Source of the DNA: Kalaharituber pfeilii
Taxonomy: Eukaryota > Ascomycota > Pezizomycetes > Pezizales > Pezizaceae
Length of the DNA stretch: 64,000 nucleotides
Assembly (NCBI GenBank): GCA_015179045.1
Contig: WHUZ01000031.1
Coordinates: 124,001-188,000 of the forward strand
Reading direction: 5' to 3'
How positions within the stretch are numbered: the stretch's first letter is position 1; every line of letters starts with the position of its first letter. This document shows positions 13,501 to 23,887 of this stretch, piece after piece. The translations under genes and the position numbers were made by a program. The notes beneath the pieces are model-generated. The model was not told the DNA's origin, made no database searches, and saw only the letters and a list, made by a program, of their open reading frames with translations.

Positions 13501-14736
13501 TTGACTCTGAAGGCATCAACACCCAATTTCCATGGTCCACGTGCATCTCCTCTAGTACCGGTAGTCTTTCCGCTTATTAGCTATTCTGCATTGTTGTGTT
13601 TTGAACCTGACTTCTATCTCTTTGGTGACCCCCTAGTCATCAAACAAGCTATCTTGTACGACACACATGCTTACAAAAAGGGCGGATAAGTTCTACTTAT
13701 ACGGGAATCGTGAAACCACCTTTGCATTGACAAGTATTTCCAAGACAGCACTTTCTTAACCAAGCGCCGGTACGGGTTTATTCAGGTTGGCTTGCATTTT
13801 CCTTCTCTTTACCTAATTTTCAGGATGCGAGTTTATGTTCAATTACTGCAGTTACCAACTATGATAAATCATAAAGCAATTGAATTCAGAAATAACATTA
13901 GAGCAAACGGGCATAACAACCAGTTAAAGAAAATACAAGAGCACGGTAGTACAGTCAGATTGAAAACCTAAACGAATCATCCTGCAAACCAAAGGCTAGA
14001 CAAGGACCTGATTCAAATGGAACTAACGCAATCCAAAGCAATTAACAAAGCGAAGAAAGCAAACCACAAACTGCCTAGTGCTTTAGATCTTGCTTCTTTA
14101 TTTCGCCTTGTCTCAAAAGCCCTCTGGCTAACCCCTGCTTCATTCCATTGAATTCCTAGCCAAATAACACATAGAAATGAAAAAGAACACGCAAGAAAGT
14201 GGACAGAGAAAAGAGTCTTCAAGATGGAGATTTGAAATCCAAAACCCGTCAGAAGCGCAGCAAACACAAGCCACCCAAACTAGCTCTTGGATAAAGAGCA
14301 AGAGAGAGATGATAGAATACAAAACTGTGTGGAAAATAAGGTCCACAGAACCCAGCGGAATGTGGTCAGATGAGACGTTCACATATGACCACATTTAGGG
14401 GAATATAAAATAAACTCGTGCAGGAAATATCAAAGGAAAAAAAGAATATAAAGAACAACGATAAAGACAAACGCCTACGCCCAATTCCCTTCAATAACCT
14501 CCCAAATTTCATTTATTAGGATTGTCTTTCAACGTGCCAGGAAATGAATGGTAATAAGTTTGAGGTTGCATTTATTGACCACCATATCCGTAAGTGGAGT
14601 TGACAGTCGAATTCCACACATACTGGCATCAGATGTCGTTAGGTTCCTCCGATTAGGAGCTCTCGGCTCGGATGGTAGATCTGTTTTTATGCATGATCAA
14701 TACATTGTGCAGGATTGTCAACCACTTGATTAGATC
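7501..14736. other. Gene-poor stretch with only weak ORFs
   Basis: No supported gene. The longest open stretch (8108-8779, +) starts at GTG and looks accidental. A 120-codon minus ORF at 11949-12311 looks somewhat coding and is listed separately. The last ~700 bases before the Myb/AT-hook gene lie downstream of its stop and are probably its 3' UTR and spacer. No transposon ends or tandem arrays were recognised. Confidence 0.5.
11949..12311 (-). CDS. Possible small hypothetical protein or gene fragment
   Basis: A 120-codon ATG-started ORF on the minus strand. The middle (WDQTDRRLDLLVIDLHVVSE and KEPDDLFRALCPLPGNGMM) has a balanced, protein-like composition, unlike the low-complexity ORFs around it. 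I recognise no domain. There are no obvious neighbouring exons, so it may be a decayed gene fragment or chance. Weakly supported. Confidence 0.2.
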   Translation of the reverse strand: MSCCIYVDSSQWLVQMNLGCPYTGSSDNNACSNTGQNTTTRSLDMGPVSVWDQTDRRLDLLVIDLHVVSEKLPSVQYQLANTKEPDDLFRALCPLPGNGMMAKIETGPYSQGKTELQGCI

Positions 14737-15642
14737 TTACTTCTTCTTTGAAGAGGGAATGAGTGTCCCTGCAGCTTCTGCTGCCTTGCGAGCTGCAACC
14801 TCTGCCTTAGATGGCCTGCCCCTCCTCCTTCGGTGAACACCATCGGGCCCAACTGTAAAGACTGGAGTGGAAACTGGGGTATAGGATGGTGGCTTTGGTG
14901 GAGGAAGTTCACCTCTCGCAATTGCCGCCTTCCTCGCCTCTGCTTCCGCCTTAGTTGGACGGCCCCGTTTGCGCTTGATCGGGAATGTTGATGGATTTGA
15001 TGGGTCAGCTGGCTTGCTGGAGGAGGAGGATGTCTTCGTCCATCCTTCGGCGGCAGTTGCAGAATTGGAAGTGCCATTTTCTGAGTTATTGCTGCTGCTT
15101 CCACCTTCACCACTACTTGCGCTCCCTTCATCATCAGAGGATGACTTTTCGCGGCGCTGTTTCTTCTGCGCTGGCGGGGGGGATGTGGACTTCGATTCAG
15201 CTTCATACTCTTCCTCATCCTCGTCATCTTCCTCCTCGGCGTTACGTGCCCTCAGTGGGAATTCGCTGCTCATCTTGAGAAATTCTGTCTTTGCTGAAGG
15301 CAGAGTTCGCCCTGCGAAAACGTTAGCGATTATTCGCACCATAATAAACATTAGAAAACCAAACTACCTTGCGGGAGCTTAATAGCGTTCCAATTAGGAA
15401 CGATCTTAGACTCGTGAATGATCTCAAGGAGGAGATGTATCTATTATATATGACGTTTGTTAGCTTAGTTAATTCATTGCATTACCACCAGATACATCAA
15501 TGTAACCCAGAAGCAAATAATCTTAAAGTAGCCAAGCTTGCGCAGCAAACATTAAAAAACCAAAAAAGCAAATACAGCATACCTTTTCGGCGTCTGACCA
15601 ATCTATCGTTATTGGCCCGCTGTTTTTCGTTTCTCTTGCCAT
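14737..15642 (-). CDS. Myb/SANT-like protein with two AT-hooks
   Basis: Three exons give 235 residues: 15642-15583, 15440-15368 and 15311-14737. Both introns have GT donors (GTATGC, GTAGTT) and AG acceptors, and the frame is continuous across both. Residues about 14-62 form a single Myb/SANT-like module: WSDAEK, then LLLEIIHE, then VPNWNAIKLPQGRTLPSAK. A very acidic linker follows (EEEDDEDEEEYE), then a Ser-rich stretch. Two AT-hooks lie at about 157-165 (KRKRGRPTK) and 205-213 (RRRRGRPSK), each followed by a KAE-x2-ARKAA-like tail, so the hook module is an internal duplication. Family knowledge suggests a nuclear protein binding AT-rich DNA; its target is unknown. The start ATG was chosen because it sits just before the Trp-containing helix and follows stop codons. 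The upstream flank is CT-rich on the coding strand. Confidence 0.8.
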
Positions 15643-15955
15643 TGAGTCAGTTGAACGGCCTTAAGTAGTAGTTGTTGCAATAGAGATTGCTCTAACGAGT
15701 AAGGAAAGTAGAACGATAATGTAGGTGAAGCGCGCGTAGCAACGGCGATCGCGGTGAAGGGAGGGAACTGTTATGCTTTAAGGATTGATAGGAGGGAAAG
15801 GGTTCAAACGGACTGGGAGAAAAGAGGAAGGAAGAACGTGGGAAATTTGACTTGGATCTGTAGAGAAGTGTGAAATTCAAAACAGAATGGAAAGGAAAAA
15901 AAAAAAAGGGAAAAGGAAAAAGAGAGGAAAAAAAAAAAAAAAGAAAAAGAAAAAG

Positions 15956-15994
<39 letters not shown>

Positions 15995-16045
15995 AAATTT
16001 TTTCTCATTTACCATTTTAATTCGTACTTGAAAAATAAGTAAAAG

Positions 16046-16082
<37 letters not shown>

Positions 16083-16109
16083 GTTTGAAGTATCACTATT
16101 TTCTAGTGC

Positions 16110-16143
<34 letters not shown>

Positions 16144-16355
16144 AACCTCCCCCTCCTCCCCAACATTCGCTTAGTTAGAAAACAAAAATATTGCAAAAAA
16201 TTGAAATAAAAGTTTTACTAAAAGGGAAGAACCCCTTTCTCTTTCCAAAAATTGGATAAAATATGGAAGAAAATATACAAGAGAGAAAAACCTCGGGAAA
16301 GTATTAAAGGGTAGTATTCAAGACTTAATATTATGCAATGACGTTCAAACTGTAC
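15643..16355. other. Homopolymer-rich spacer between the AT-hook and polyQ genes
   Basis: It holds the 5' flank of the AT-hook gene (pyrimidine-rich on its coding strand), then mixed A/G runs from about 15897, an uninterrupted A run near 15958-15991, a T run near 16050-16080 and an A run near 16110-16142. The adjacent T and A runs are inverted with respect to each other. A minor terminal exon of the polyQ gene could lie near 16217, but this is not established. Confidence 0.6.
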
Positions 16356-16770
16356 TCACCTTTCAATATTGCCTATTCCTCTCTCCCAAGAAACCGGGCA
16401 ATCCTCCTGCTGTAGATGTTGGTGCTGTTGTTCCTGCTGCTGGTTTAAGTTGCTGCTATACACCCGTGGAAGTGGCACTGCTCGATACTGACTAGAAGAG
16501 GAATCTGCGATCCTAAACTGGTGAGTTTGAATATCGTGTGCCAGCTGGGGTCGATATTGTTGATATAGTTGTGAATTGTGTACAGGCCCTGGCGGGGTGG
16601 GGGACTGGGGCCCCGCCGCCCCCCCTCCCGGAGGGATGACACGAGAGTTTGTGATTCCGAAGCCATACACGGGTGAGTGCTGGAGATGATGGTGTGCTTG
16701 ATTAAGCTGGAGCCGTGTCTGATCCTGCTGTTGCTGCTGTTGCTGCTGCTGCTGCTGTTGTTGTTGTTGC

Positions 16771-16810
<40 letters not shown>

Positions 16811-16958
16811 GCTGTTGTTGCTGTTGTTGTTGCTGTTGTTGTACGGTGCGGCCATGGCTGTGGTGGAGGGGATACTGAACGTTTTGTTGAGGTCGTTGAA
16901 ATACAACAGGTGCCAGTGGTTGGCTGCTGTATGTATGACTTGCCCATCCAGAGTTCAT
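16356..16958 (-). CDS. Polyglutamine-rich protein of unknown function (3' end uncertain)
   Basis: The ATG-started ORF has 200 codons. The N-terminus (MNSGWASHTYSSQPLAPVVF) is followed by a run of 39 Gln at about 16725-16841, written as mixed CAA and CAG codons. Then come His/Gln-, Pro/Gly- and Ser-rich segments with a second Gln/His patch near the end. There is no recognisable folded domain. Such compositions are common in fungal transcription and Mediator-type proteins, but that is only inference. The stop TGA at 16356-16358 lies inside a good donor, GTGAGT (16359-16354), so the ORF may be a 5' exon that splices onward. A possible acceptor is near 16218, leading to a tail of about 15 codons. 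The Gln run is a candidate for length variation. Confidence 0.5.
16725..16841 (-). repeat. CAA/CAG trinucleotide repeat (39 Gln codons)
   Basis: An uninterrupted series of CTG/TTG triplets on the plus strand (CAG/CAA on the coding strand). Because codons are mixed, mostly CAA with interspersed CAG, the repeat is pure at protein level but interrupted at DNA level. It reads as poly-Leu, poly-Asn or poly-Ala in other frames, which are shadows. Confidence 0.95.
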
Positions 16959-17022
16959 CTTGTCCGAGGATTTATTTTTTTATTTTTTCGAAATTATTAT
17001 TTTTAAATTAGTTTCCTCGTTA

Positions 17023-17067
<45 letters not shown>

Positions 17068-18444
17068 ATTTTTTAATTATTTTTTTTTTTTTTTTATGTT
17101 ATTATTATTATTATTTTCTTTTCTTTTCTTTTTTTCTTTTTCTCTCCCTTTCTTTCCTTTTTTTTTTTCCTCCCTCTCGCGCCTCTTTCTTTCTTTCTTG
17201 CTTTCTATCCCTCCTTTGTCGAAAGCAGACAGTTTACCAGGCCCAGGAACCTTCCGGCTTGCACTCCACCTTGGTTCCCCCCTCTCGCGGCCTCTCCCCA
17301 CGCGATCGATCTAGTTTTGATTTCGTGCTTGCGAAGCCGAACCTGCCCGCCAGTGCTCACTAACTCTTTCTTAGCTTCCCAGGACCAGATGCCTCTGCAC
17401 GTACGTCAAGCTTCGTATCGATCGACCTGTAACTTTTATTTCCTATTTTTTTCCCTTATTTTCTCCCTGTATTGGCGTCTGAGATAAAATCGTGGTGGTA
17501 CGTATGTACTTCCGGCGGTCCTTCGTGCTTCTCACCTACTTACCTTGCTGCCGGAAGATGCAAGGATGCGGATGGGGATAGTGTGAACAAACCAGCACAT
17601 GTATAGTATGGTTGCCAGAATTAGGGGGGCACAAGTTTGCCAACCCCAACAAGCAGGGCAAACGATACCTTGTAGCAGTCTCTGGGCGGGAATAAAAGTC
17701 ACAAAAAAAAAAAAAAAATGATTAGAAAAAGAGATTAAAATGACTAATTTTTTTTTTTTTTCTTTTTTGAAGAAGGGCAAAAAGAAAATTTGAAATAATT
17801 AAAATGGGGGTGTCATTATTAACGGGGTCACGCCGGCTTGATTTACCTGTGCCTAATGGACGAGACAATCCCCCCACCCTCCATCATAGGGCCATTTTCC
17901 CTTTGCCCCAACGCAACAGCGCAAATGCCTGCTGGCCAGAAGGAAAAAGAAAAATGGGAAAAAAAAAAAAAAAAAAAGAAAAGAAAATTACGAATTAAAT
18001 TAATTATTACTAAATTATAACTTTAAGATAAAGAAAAGTCAGATTACTATGCCGTTGGCTAGGTCAACCAGCCACTGCCCGAAAAAGGGGGGAGTTGCAG
18101 ACAAGGGCTATGAATTAAAAGTAAAAAAAAAAAAGTAACATGAAAAGGAAACGAAAAAGATTGAAAAAAGTGGGGAGGGAAAAAAAAAAAAAAAAAAAAA
18201 AGGCAAGACTAAGGAGAGGGGGGGAGCCCACCCTTACCGGTACACCAATTTAACAAACAGCTCCAAACAGGCTAGACTCAAAGCAAGCATCACAACAGCT
18301 ATGTTTCCGCAAAAGGCTTTAAATATGCCTCATGGAATCAAGTGCAAACCAGCCTACTACTGGAATCAAGGCTTCATGAGACATCATAAAGGAGACACAT
18401 ATAATTTCTGAGGATCCGCACAGAGAAGTGTCATTTGAGGCAGT

Positions 18445-19574
18445 TTGTGTTACTTCATGCTGATATTTCTGATGATCCATGATAACAGTGTGCATGGTTC
18501 GGCCGGGCTTGGAAATATTTCAGTCATGTTTCGACATCATGACTTCAAGTCTTCTTCGGCCTTCCGCGAACAGCTGCAGTTTGCGGGTGCCAAAGCCCTT
18601 GCGCTAGCCAAGAGACTAGCTGCGAGAGCCTCATCACCCGCCCCAGTTCCTCGGCCCATCCCAAGCTCCATCTTGGATTGGTATGATAATGAGATCATCA
18701 AGCCTAGCCTTTCTACCCCACAATTCAATACCCACTAATCGCGCAACAATCGCATGCTTTGCACTCTCGAAGATGATACTTCGCTTTTATACAGTCCACA
18801 GAAACGGTCCACGTCTAGAGAAGCTCTTGAAGGAAGTTGAAACCCCGGTTTTTATGCTCAGCTGGGAAAGCGTATCTTTCACTAACGAGTACTTTAATAC
18901 GTCTACATCCTTCTGTCGACTGCTTTCCTTTTCAAACATTTCAGACCGCAAGGAACAAGCTATGTTGGGCAGCAGTCTTATAATGAAAGCTGGCTTGCCA
19001 GAGCTTGTATTAATATACTTCCTGGTTTAATTTTATCTGAGAAACCGTTCCTCTTGGGTTAGGAACTCTCATTGTATGTTTTGCCAGTTCTGACTACTTG
19101 TTTTAGTGATGACCTGCTCGATGGAGGCACACAATTGTCGTGAACATGATTGAAATCACGCAGAACCACAGTGATGCATCTGGGCTTGAATTCACACTAC
19201 GGCGGATTTCCACATTCCCCCAATTGGTCATTGCAATCCTGATTATGCTGCGTGCACCGTAGCGGCGTTTTGGGAACAGCAGTGACAAGTGTTGGGTCAT
19301 TGAAGTCACTCATGATCGAATGCCATCGGAGGAAGGCACTAAGAGTTTTAATTCAATTCCAACGAGGCCTATTTCTGACCCCCGCATCAAAATATTGTGC
19401 GACATTCCCAATTTCGTACATGTCGGTATTATGATTGGGCTGGAGCAAGTCCTGATTCATGATACCAGCGTTCTCGTTGAACGTCTTCTCTTTTTGGAAT
19501 TTGGCGAGCACAATGAATACATGGCAGAGGGCCCAGGAACGAGAATCGATGTCAGTATTGACGAGAATTTATAA
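18445..19574 (+). pseudogene. Possible decayed gene remnant, unknown family
   Basis: Several adjacent plus-strand reading frames look protein-like but are broken. 18541-18735 encodes an Ala/Pro-rich stretch ending in LDWYDNEIIKPSLSTPQFN. 19146-19574 is open apart from one TAG at 19260-19262 and includes CWVIEVTHDRMPSEEGTK and RIKILCDIPNFVHVGIMIG. I do not recognise the family. The TAG could instead lie in an undetected intron. Support is composition only. Confidence 0.25.
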
Positions 19575-21183
19575 GTTTTAAATATTATTATATCCATTTT
19601 CCACCATTCACGAACTCAGCTTTTCCGGAAAGCAACTGCGTGGAGTCGTTGGTTTCGGTACTGGTTATCAATGATGCAATGCAACAGAGTGCGAGGATAG
19701 AGGGACCATGGTCTGGTCAACGACGCAAGGCTCACGCCATTTCAAGTGTTTAGGGGCTGTGGTGGTCTGCTACGTAGCGTTGATACACCTCTACAGTGAC
19801 TATTTCACAGTAGTAAATTCTTACCTTACCTCTATTGGACGCAGAAGACAGGCTATGGCGCCTAGTCATTGAACATGATCATGAATGTATGCATGTTCAA
19901 AATTTTCCCTGAGTCCATGGATGATTTACTTTTTTATATTTTATTTTATTTTGGATGCATTGAAGTAGTCTGTTTTTATTCCAGCAAATGTGATTATTGC
20001 CAGATGCTGGTATTTCAAGATCCGCTAGCTGGTCACATCACCCAGGCGGAGTATTCTATAACTACAATCAGATGGCTTCAATTCTCAAATAACCAGTCCC
20101 GAAGTATCTCTTGCTATTCCAACAAACAACAGAGCTGTCATCAATAAATGGCTACCACTTTCATTCAAGTGCTGAAAATGGAGCACAGAATAGCTTTAAG
20201 CTTCACCTCTCAACAGACCGATTCTCGGTGTAGTTGAAATTATGATATCGTGTACTTGCCTCTAACCCCACTAGGTGGCCTACACTCGTGTGTTTACATG
20301 ATATACAAGGTTAAGTAGAACATTTGCATGTATGGTAACATCGAAGTGCTGCCGCTACACATCCTCAAAACACCTACATGGAATACTATGTACTTATATG
20401 TATGCACATGCGTGGCTCATGGGTGGTTTCCGAAGGGTACTCCATACAAGCCCTGCAATTCGGGATATCTAGGTATGCGGACAAAATGGTGTTGGAAGAT
20501 GTAATTTACAGATGTAATATGAAGTATGTATGATGACGAGAAGCATGCACATGTGGGAATGTGCATACCGATTGCTTGGGCCGTTTGGCTATTCAGCATG
20601 GAAACTGCATGACTACGACATCGTGGTAACGGGTGATGACAGCGCCGGCAGTTTGTGGCGGGTTGTACTCCGTAGAGTACTGGGCAGGCGAATTACGTGT
20701 GTTTACGGGTATAATCGTTTGGTGAGGAGAAAGCAGAGACTGGCTAGAGTACCTACATTGTCGATCATGATACTACATAGTATCTTAAGTAGTCCCTGCC
20801 TCCATCATGGCCATGACCAGACGGATATTGAGATTGAAGGAGACAAGAAGAATAGAATTATTACAAAACTATTTCCTGTCCAACTTCCCCTGGCCATAAG
20901 AGCTGTATTATGTAGTGCTACACAGCTGGCCACATATTCCCAGAGTCTAACATTTATCATCGGCCTTCAAATAGTTTTAAGTTAAGGCCTTTCAGTAGCA
21001 TATTTCCTGAAATCAAAGTAAAAAAGCTATTTAAACTAACGAAGGAAATACCACCATTACCTGAGTTACAGAATTCCTCCTTAACTGTGATACAGAGCAT
21101 CCCTCCATTCAATTCAATTCGCAGATTATGCTTCGCTCAGACAGATGATTCATCTGAGAAGCTCAACTCTGTGATAGGTAGAG

Positions 21184-21231
21184 CTCCACTCGCAACAGGC
21201 TTCACTCGCAACAGGCTCCACTCGCAACAGG
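21184..21231 (+). repeat. 16-bp tandem repeat, three copies
   Basis: Three successive copies of CTCCACTCGCAACAGG, with the middle copy starting CTTC instead of CTCC. No gene context. Confidence 0.9.
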
Positions 21232-23431
21232 AGGCTATATCAAGTCATGTAAGGTAGCGTGAGTGTGAAGCGCAGAACGAAGGTATATTTTGTCCTTACT
21301 CTCATCTGAACAACACCTACCTTGTGTGCCCTGGTGTCTTGGCACAAGAAATACCTGTTCAGGCAATAAAAGGCTTGCTCTCTTGAGTTAGGTACCATTC
21401 ATCGATATCACCAGAAACCTATCGCCAACCATTCTGCAAGTAATGTTAAGTTACACTACCAACGCCCTATATCTCTACGCAATGGATACGAGTTCCTCCT
21501 ACATTCTTACTACGGCATTCCTCATCACGACGGAATTAGGCAGGAATGGTGTTTTATAAGGTACAATTCACAGCAAAGTCGGAGTATGAAGACGTCGTAT
21601 GACATTCAATCTCAAACCTCTCATTTTGGATTTGGCGACTAGTTGTATGTACCTGAACGATCTCTAAAGGAACATAGGGCTGGTGCTGATGCTAGATTAC
21701 AGAATGTAAGGTAACTACTTTCGGATGCCCAAAGGCTGCAGATAGCAATGGCACTCGCAACATTCAGTTTGCTTCATTATACTCGAAGACTTGATATACA
21801 GTTCTCCAACTGCCTAGGTGTATGTCTACCTCCTTGCCTCATTAATCACGTGTATATGCACTAAATCGATATAACACATCTGAAAGCTACCTTGCGGTAG
21901 AGTTTAGAGACATAAATCTTATCAGAGATACAAGAAAGGTCAGCGAGCTGTCTAAACCCTGATATTGCTTGATAGGCAAGGTCAGTAAATATCATTATTC
22001 ATTAAGAAGAAGAGCACTGGACGCGGAAAAAGGCTTTAAGATGAGATTTGAGCATGGGTAATTTTGATACAGCCAACCACAGAATTGTTGTCTGTGTCTC
22101 TAATTTGATGCGTCATATCGTTGATCAAGAATTTATACTAACATTCATCCCATGTTTAACATAGAAATATGCTCGAACAAAAATGTCTTAGGAAATCAGC
22201 ATTCGAATAGGACTAATGATTCTATAATTCTGAAGGAAACCCGAAAAGCAAAGAAGGAGAAAGAGAAAGAAACAACAGAAAGCTCAAGGTTATTCAGACG
22301 GTTATGGCATTTTTTATTTTTCCATTCAGCAATCTGTCAATGGCTTCGACCAAATTATCTGCGGTATCATACTGCATACACAGTTAGCCAACACACTATT
22401 TGGAGCGCCATGATGTTGGATTGGACTATGATTTCTGAATTTTATATAAGATGCGGTGAAGATTGAGTTCTTGACAATTACAGCTGCTGGAATCCGACTA
22501 AAATAGCGGAAGAAGTTTGGGCATGGGGATTAGTGGGAGCATTATATAGTGACAACTTGTCGGCCGTAGTAGTAGTAGTGGTGGTAGTATTAGAAGTAGT
22601 GAGCTGGTCCCATGGTTTGAGTTCGCTATCAGTATATCCAAGGGCCTAGATCAACAACAGTGATGAGCGGACGCTGGTGGGACTCTGGGAGCTCTGTCGT
22701 TACATAATGTGAACAAGGAGCGTAAGGGACTAGAGTATCTAACCCAGACTGAGGAACCAAGGGCCAAGTAAGGCTGCTCTTGCTTATCTTCATAGCAGCA
22801 CTTTCTAGAAGGGCATCGGCAATCCTCGCGAGCGTCCTGTTACCATGAGCAGTCAAGCCGTGGGACTCACTTTGCGGCGGGTGTAATATTATAAGCGTTT
22901 CTCCAATATCGGAGGTGTTTATACCAGCCTCATCAAACACGCATGCGGTTTGAGATAGCTTGCAGTAAGCAATTTCAAAAGGGCTCTTAGATCTCCGGAT
23001 CCCTTCAACCTCTATCTCCCCTTTACCTCCTTCTTACCTCCTGACTCGATTGGGGCCATTTATTTATCGCTTATCGATGGGGTTTTATTGTGCCTTGTCA
23101 CGTGCTTATGCCTCTAAGTCGTTTCTCCTAAAACATTCAGGGTAAGCACTGGAACCTAGGCACCAACTTCAAATGCTACCGCTGTCAACAAAATATCGCA
23201 CTATAAGTTTACGTCTGCGTCTTCAGGCACCAACAGATCTGGCATCGGCTGCTGCTATCTTTTTCTCTCCTGTCAGAGCTGAAGCTTCTCCTTTGGGCCA
23301 CTAAAATAAACCCTATACCCTCCCATAAGTACGTGTATATTGGTACCTTTCACAGACTCCGAAAATTATATCTGACCTGCTTTTTATATGTGCACTTGAT
23401 TCTTATTAATATATTCCACATCTGCATATTA

Positions 23432-23816
23432 GCGGTATTCAGATTAGAAAAATCTGTCCAAATTTTCCGGATTTCAGAATTTTATCAAGTCCAGAAAATC
23501 CGGTCATCTCCCTACAAAATCTTATCTGTTATTTTCATGTTATTAACCAATTAACTGGTTTAATTTCGCGTTTTTTTTGCGAAATAAATCCGGTCGGATT
23601 TTTGCAACAACTGCATATATGATGCATCTTGCGGGCCTTGATGCAGTATTCAGGACCTGGCATACATAAATTCTGGTGGATTTTTGGACCCAAAACTGGT
23701 TTCCGATTTGACAAAAAATCTAATTTTCACAAGAGGGTACTCAGACTACAGACCGGATAAACTGGTTTGTCCGCCGGATTCCATTTTATATGGGGAAAGT
23801 CTAATTTGAATACCGC
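23432..23816. mobile_element. Miniature inverted-repeat element of about 385 bp with TA flanks
   Basis: The left end reads GCGGTATTCAGATTAG. The right end is its inverted complement with one difference (CTAATTTGAATACCGC). A TA dinucleotide lies immediately outside each end (23430-23431 and 23817-23818), as expected for a TA target duplication of the Tc1/mariner superfamily. The interior has several CCGGAT/ATCCGG words in both orientations but no transposase ORF. Superfamily placement is inference from the TA flanks. Confidence 0.65.
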
Positions 23817-23822
23817 TAATAT

Positions 23823-23887
23823 ATATACTCGCTGGTTCGAAAAGTATTGGAACGCTGCATAACTCGTATTCGAACCAGCGAGTATAT
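23823..23887. mobile_element. Mariner-like foldback: two fused inverted-repeat ends
   Basis: An 18-bp arm (23823-23840, ATATACTCGCTGGTTCGA) and its perfect inverted copy (23870-23887) enclose a 29-bp loop. Beyond the arm the sequence continues as AAAGTATTGGAAC, so the left end reads TACTCGCTGGTTCGAAAAGT. This matches the terminal repeat of the element at 55310-55652. It looks like a Tc1/mariner-type element reduced to its two ends. It abuts the element ending at 23816. Confidence 0.7.

Larger units (their letters stand above)
16959..23431. other. Gene-poor stretch with long homopolymers and small repeats
   Basis: 16959-18240 is dominated by poly-T and poly-A runs (T39 at about 17025-17063; others near 17072-17095, 17702-17718, 17959-17977, 18181-18201) plus (ATT)n near 17097-17115. 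From 18445 to 19574 there are gene-like but broken frames, listed separately. 21184-21231 is a 16-bp tandem repeat. About 22567-22590 is a GTA microsatellite. 22629-22940 (-) has a 103-codon ORF with protein-like composition but no recognisable domain. Nothing else is supported. Confidence 0.55.

Noticed and set aside
15692..16096. 134-codon minus ORF full of Lys and Phe
   Set aside because: It is a translation of A and T homopolymers.
15583..16958. Idea that the polyQ exon and the Myb/AT-hook exons form one gene
   Set aside because: Acceptors just before the Myb exon bring stops in the frame required by the polyQ donor, and the Myb exon has its own good ATG.
16677..17011. Poly-Leu, poly-Val/Ala and poly-Thr/Asn ORFs over the Gln repeat
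   Set aside because: Other-frame shadows of the CAA/CAG repeat.
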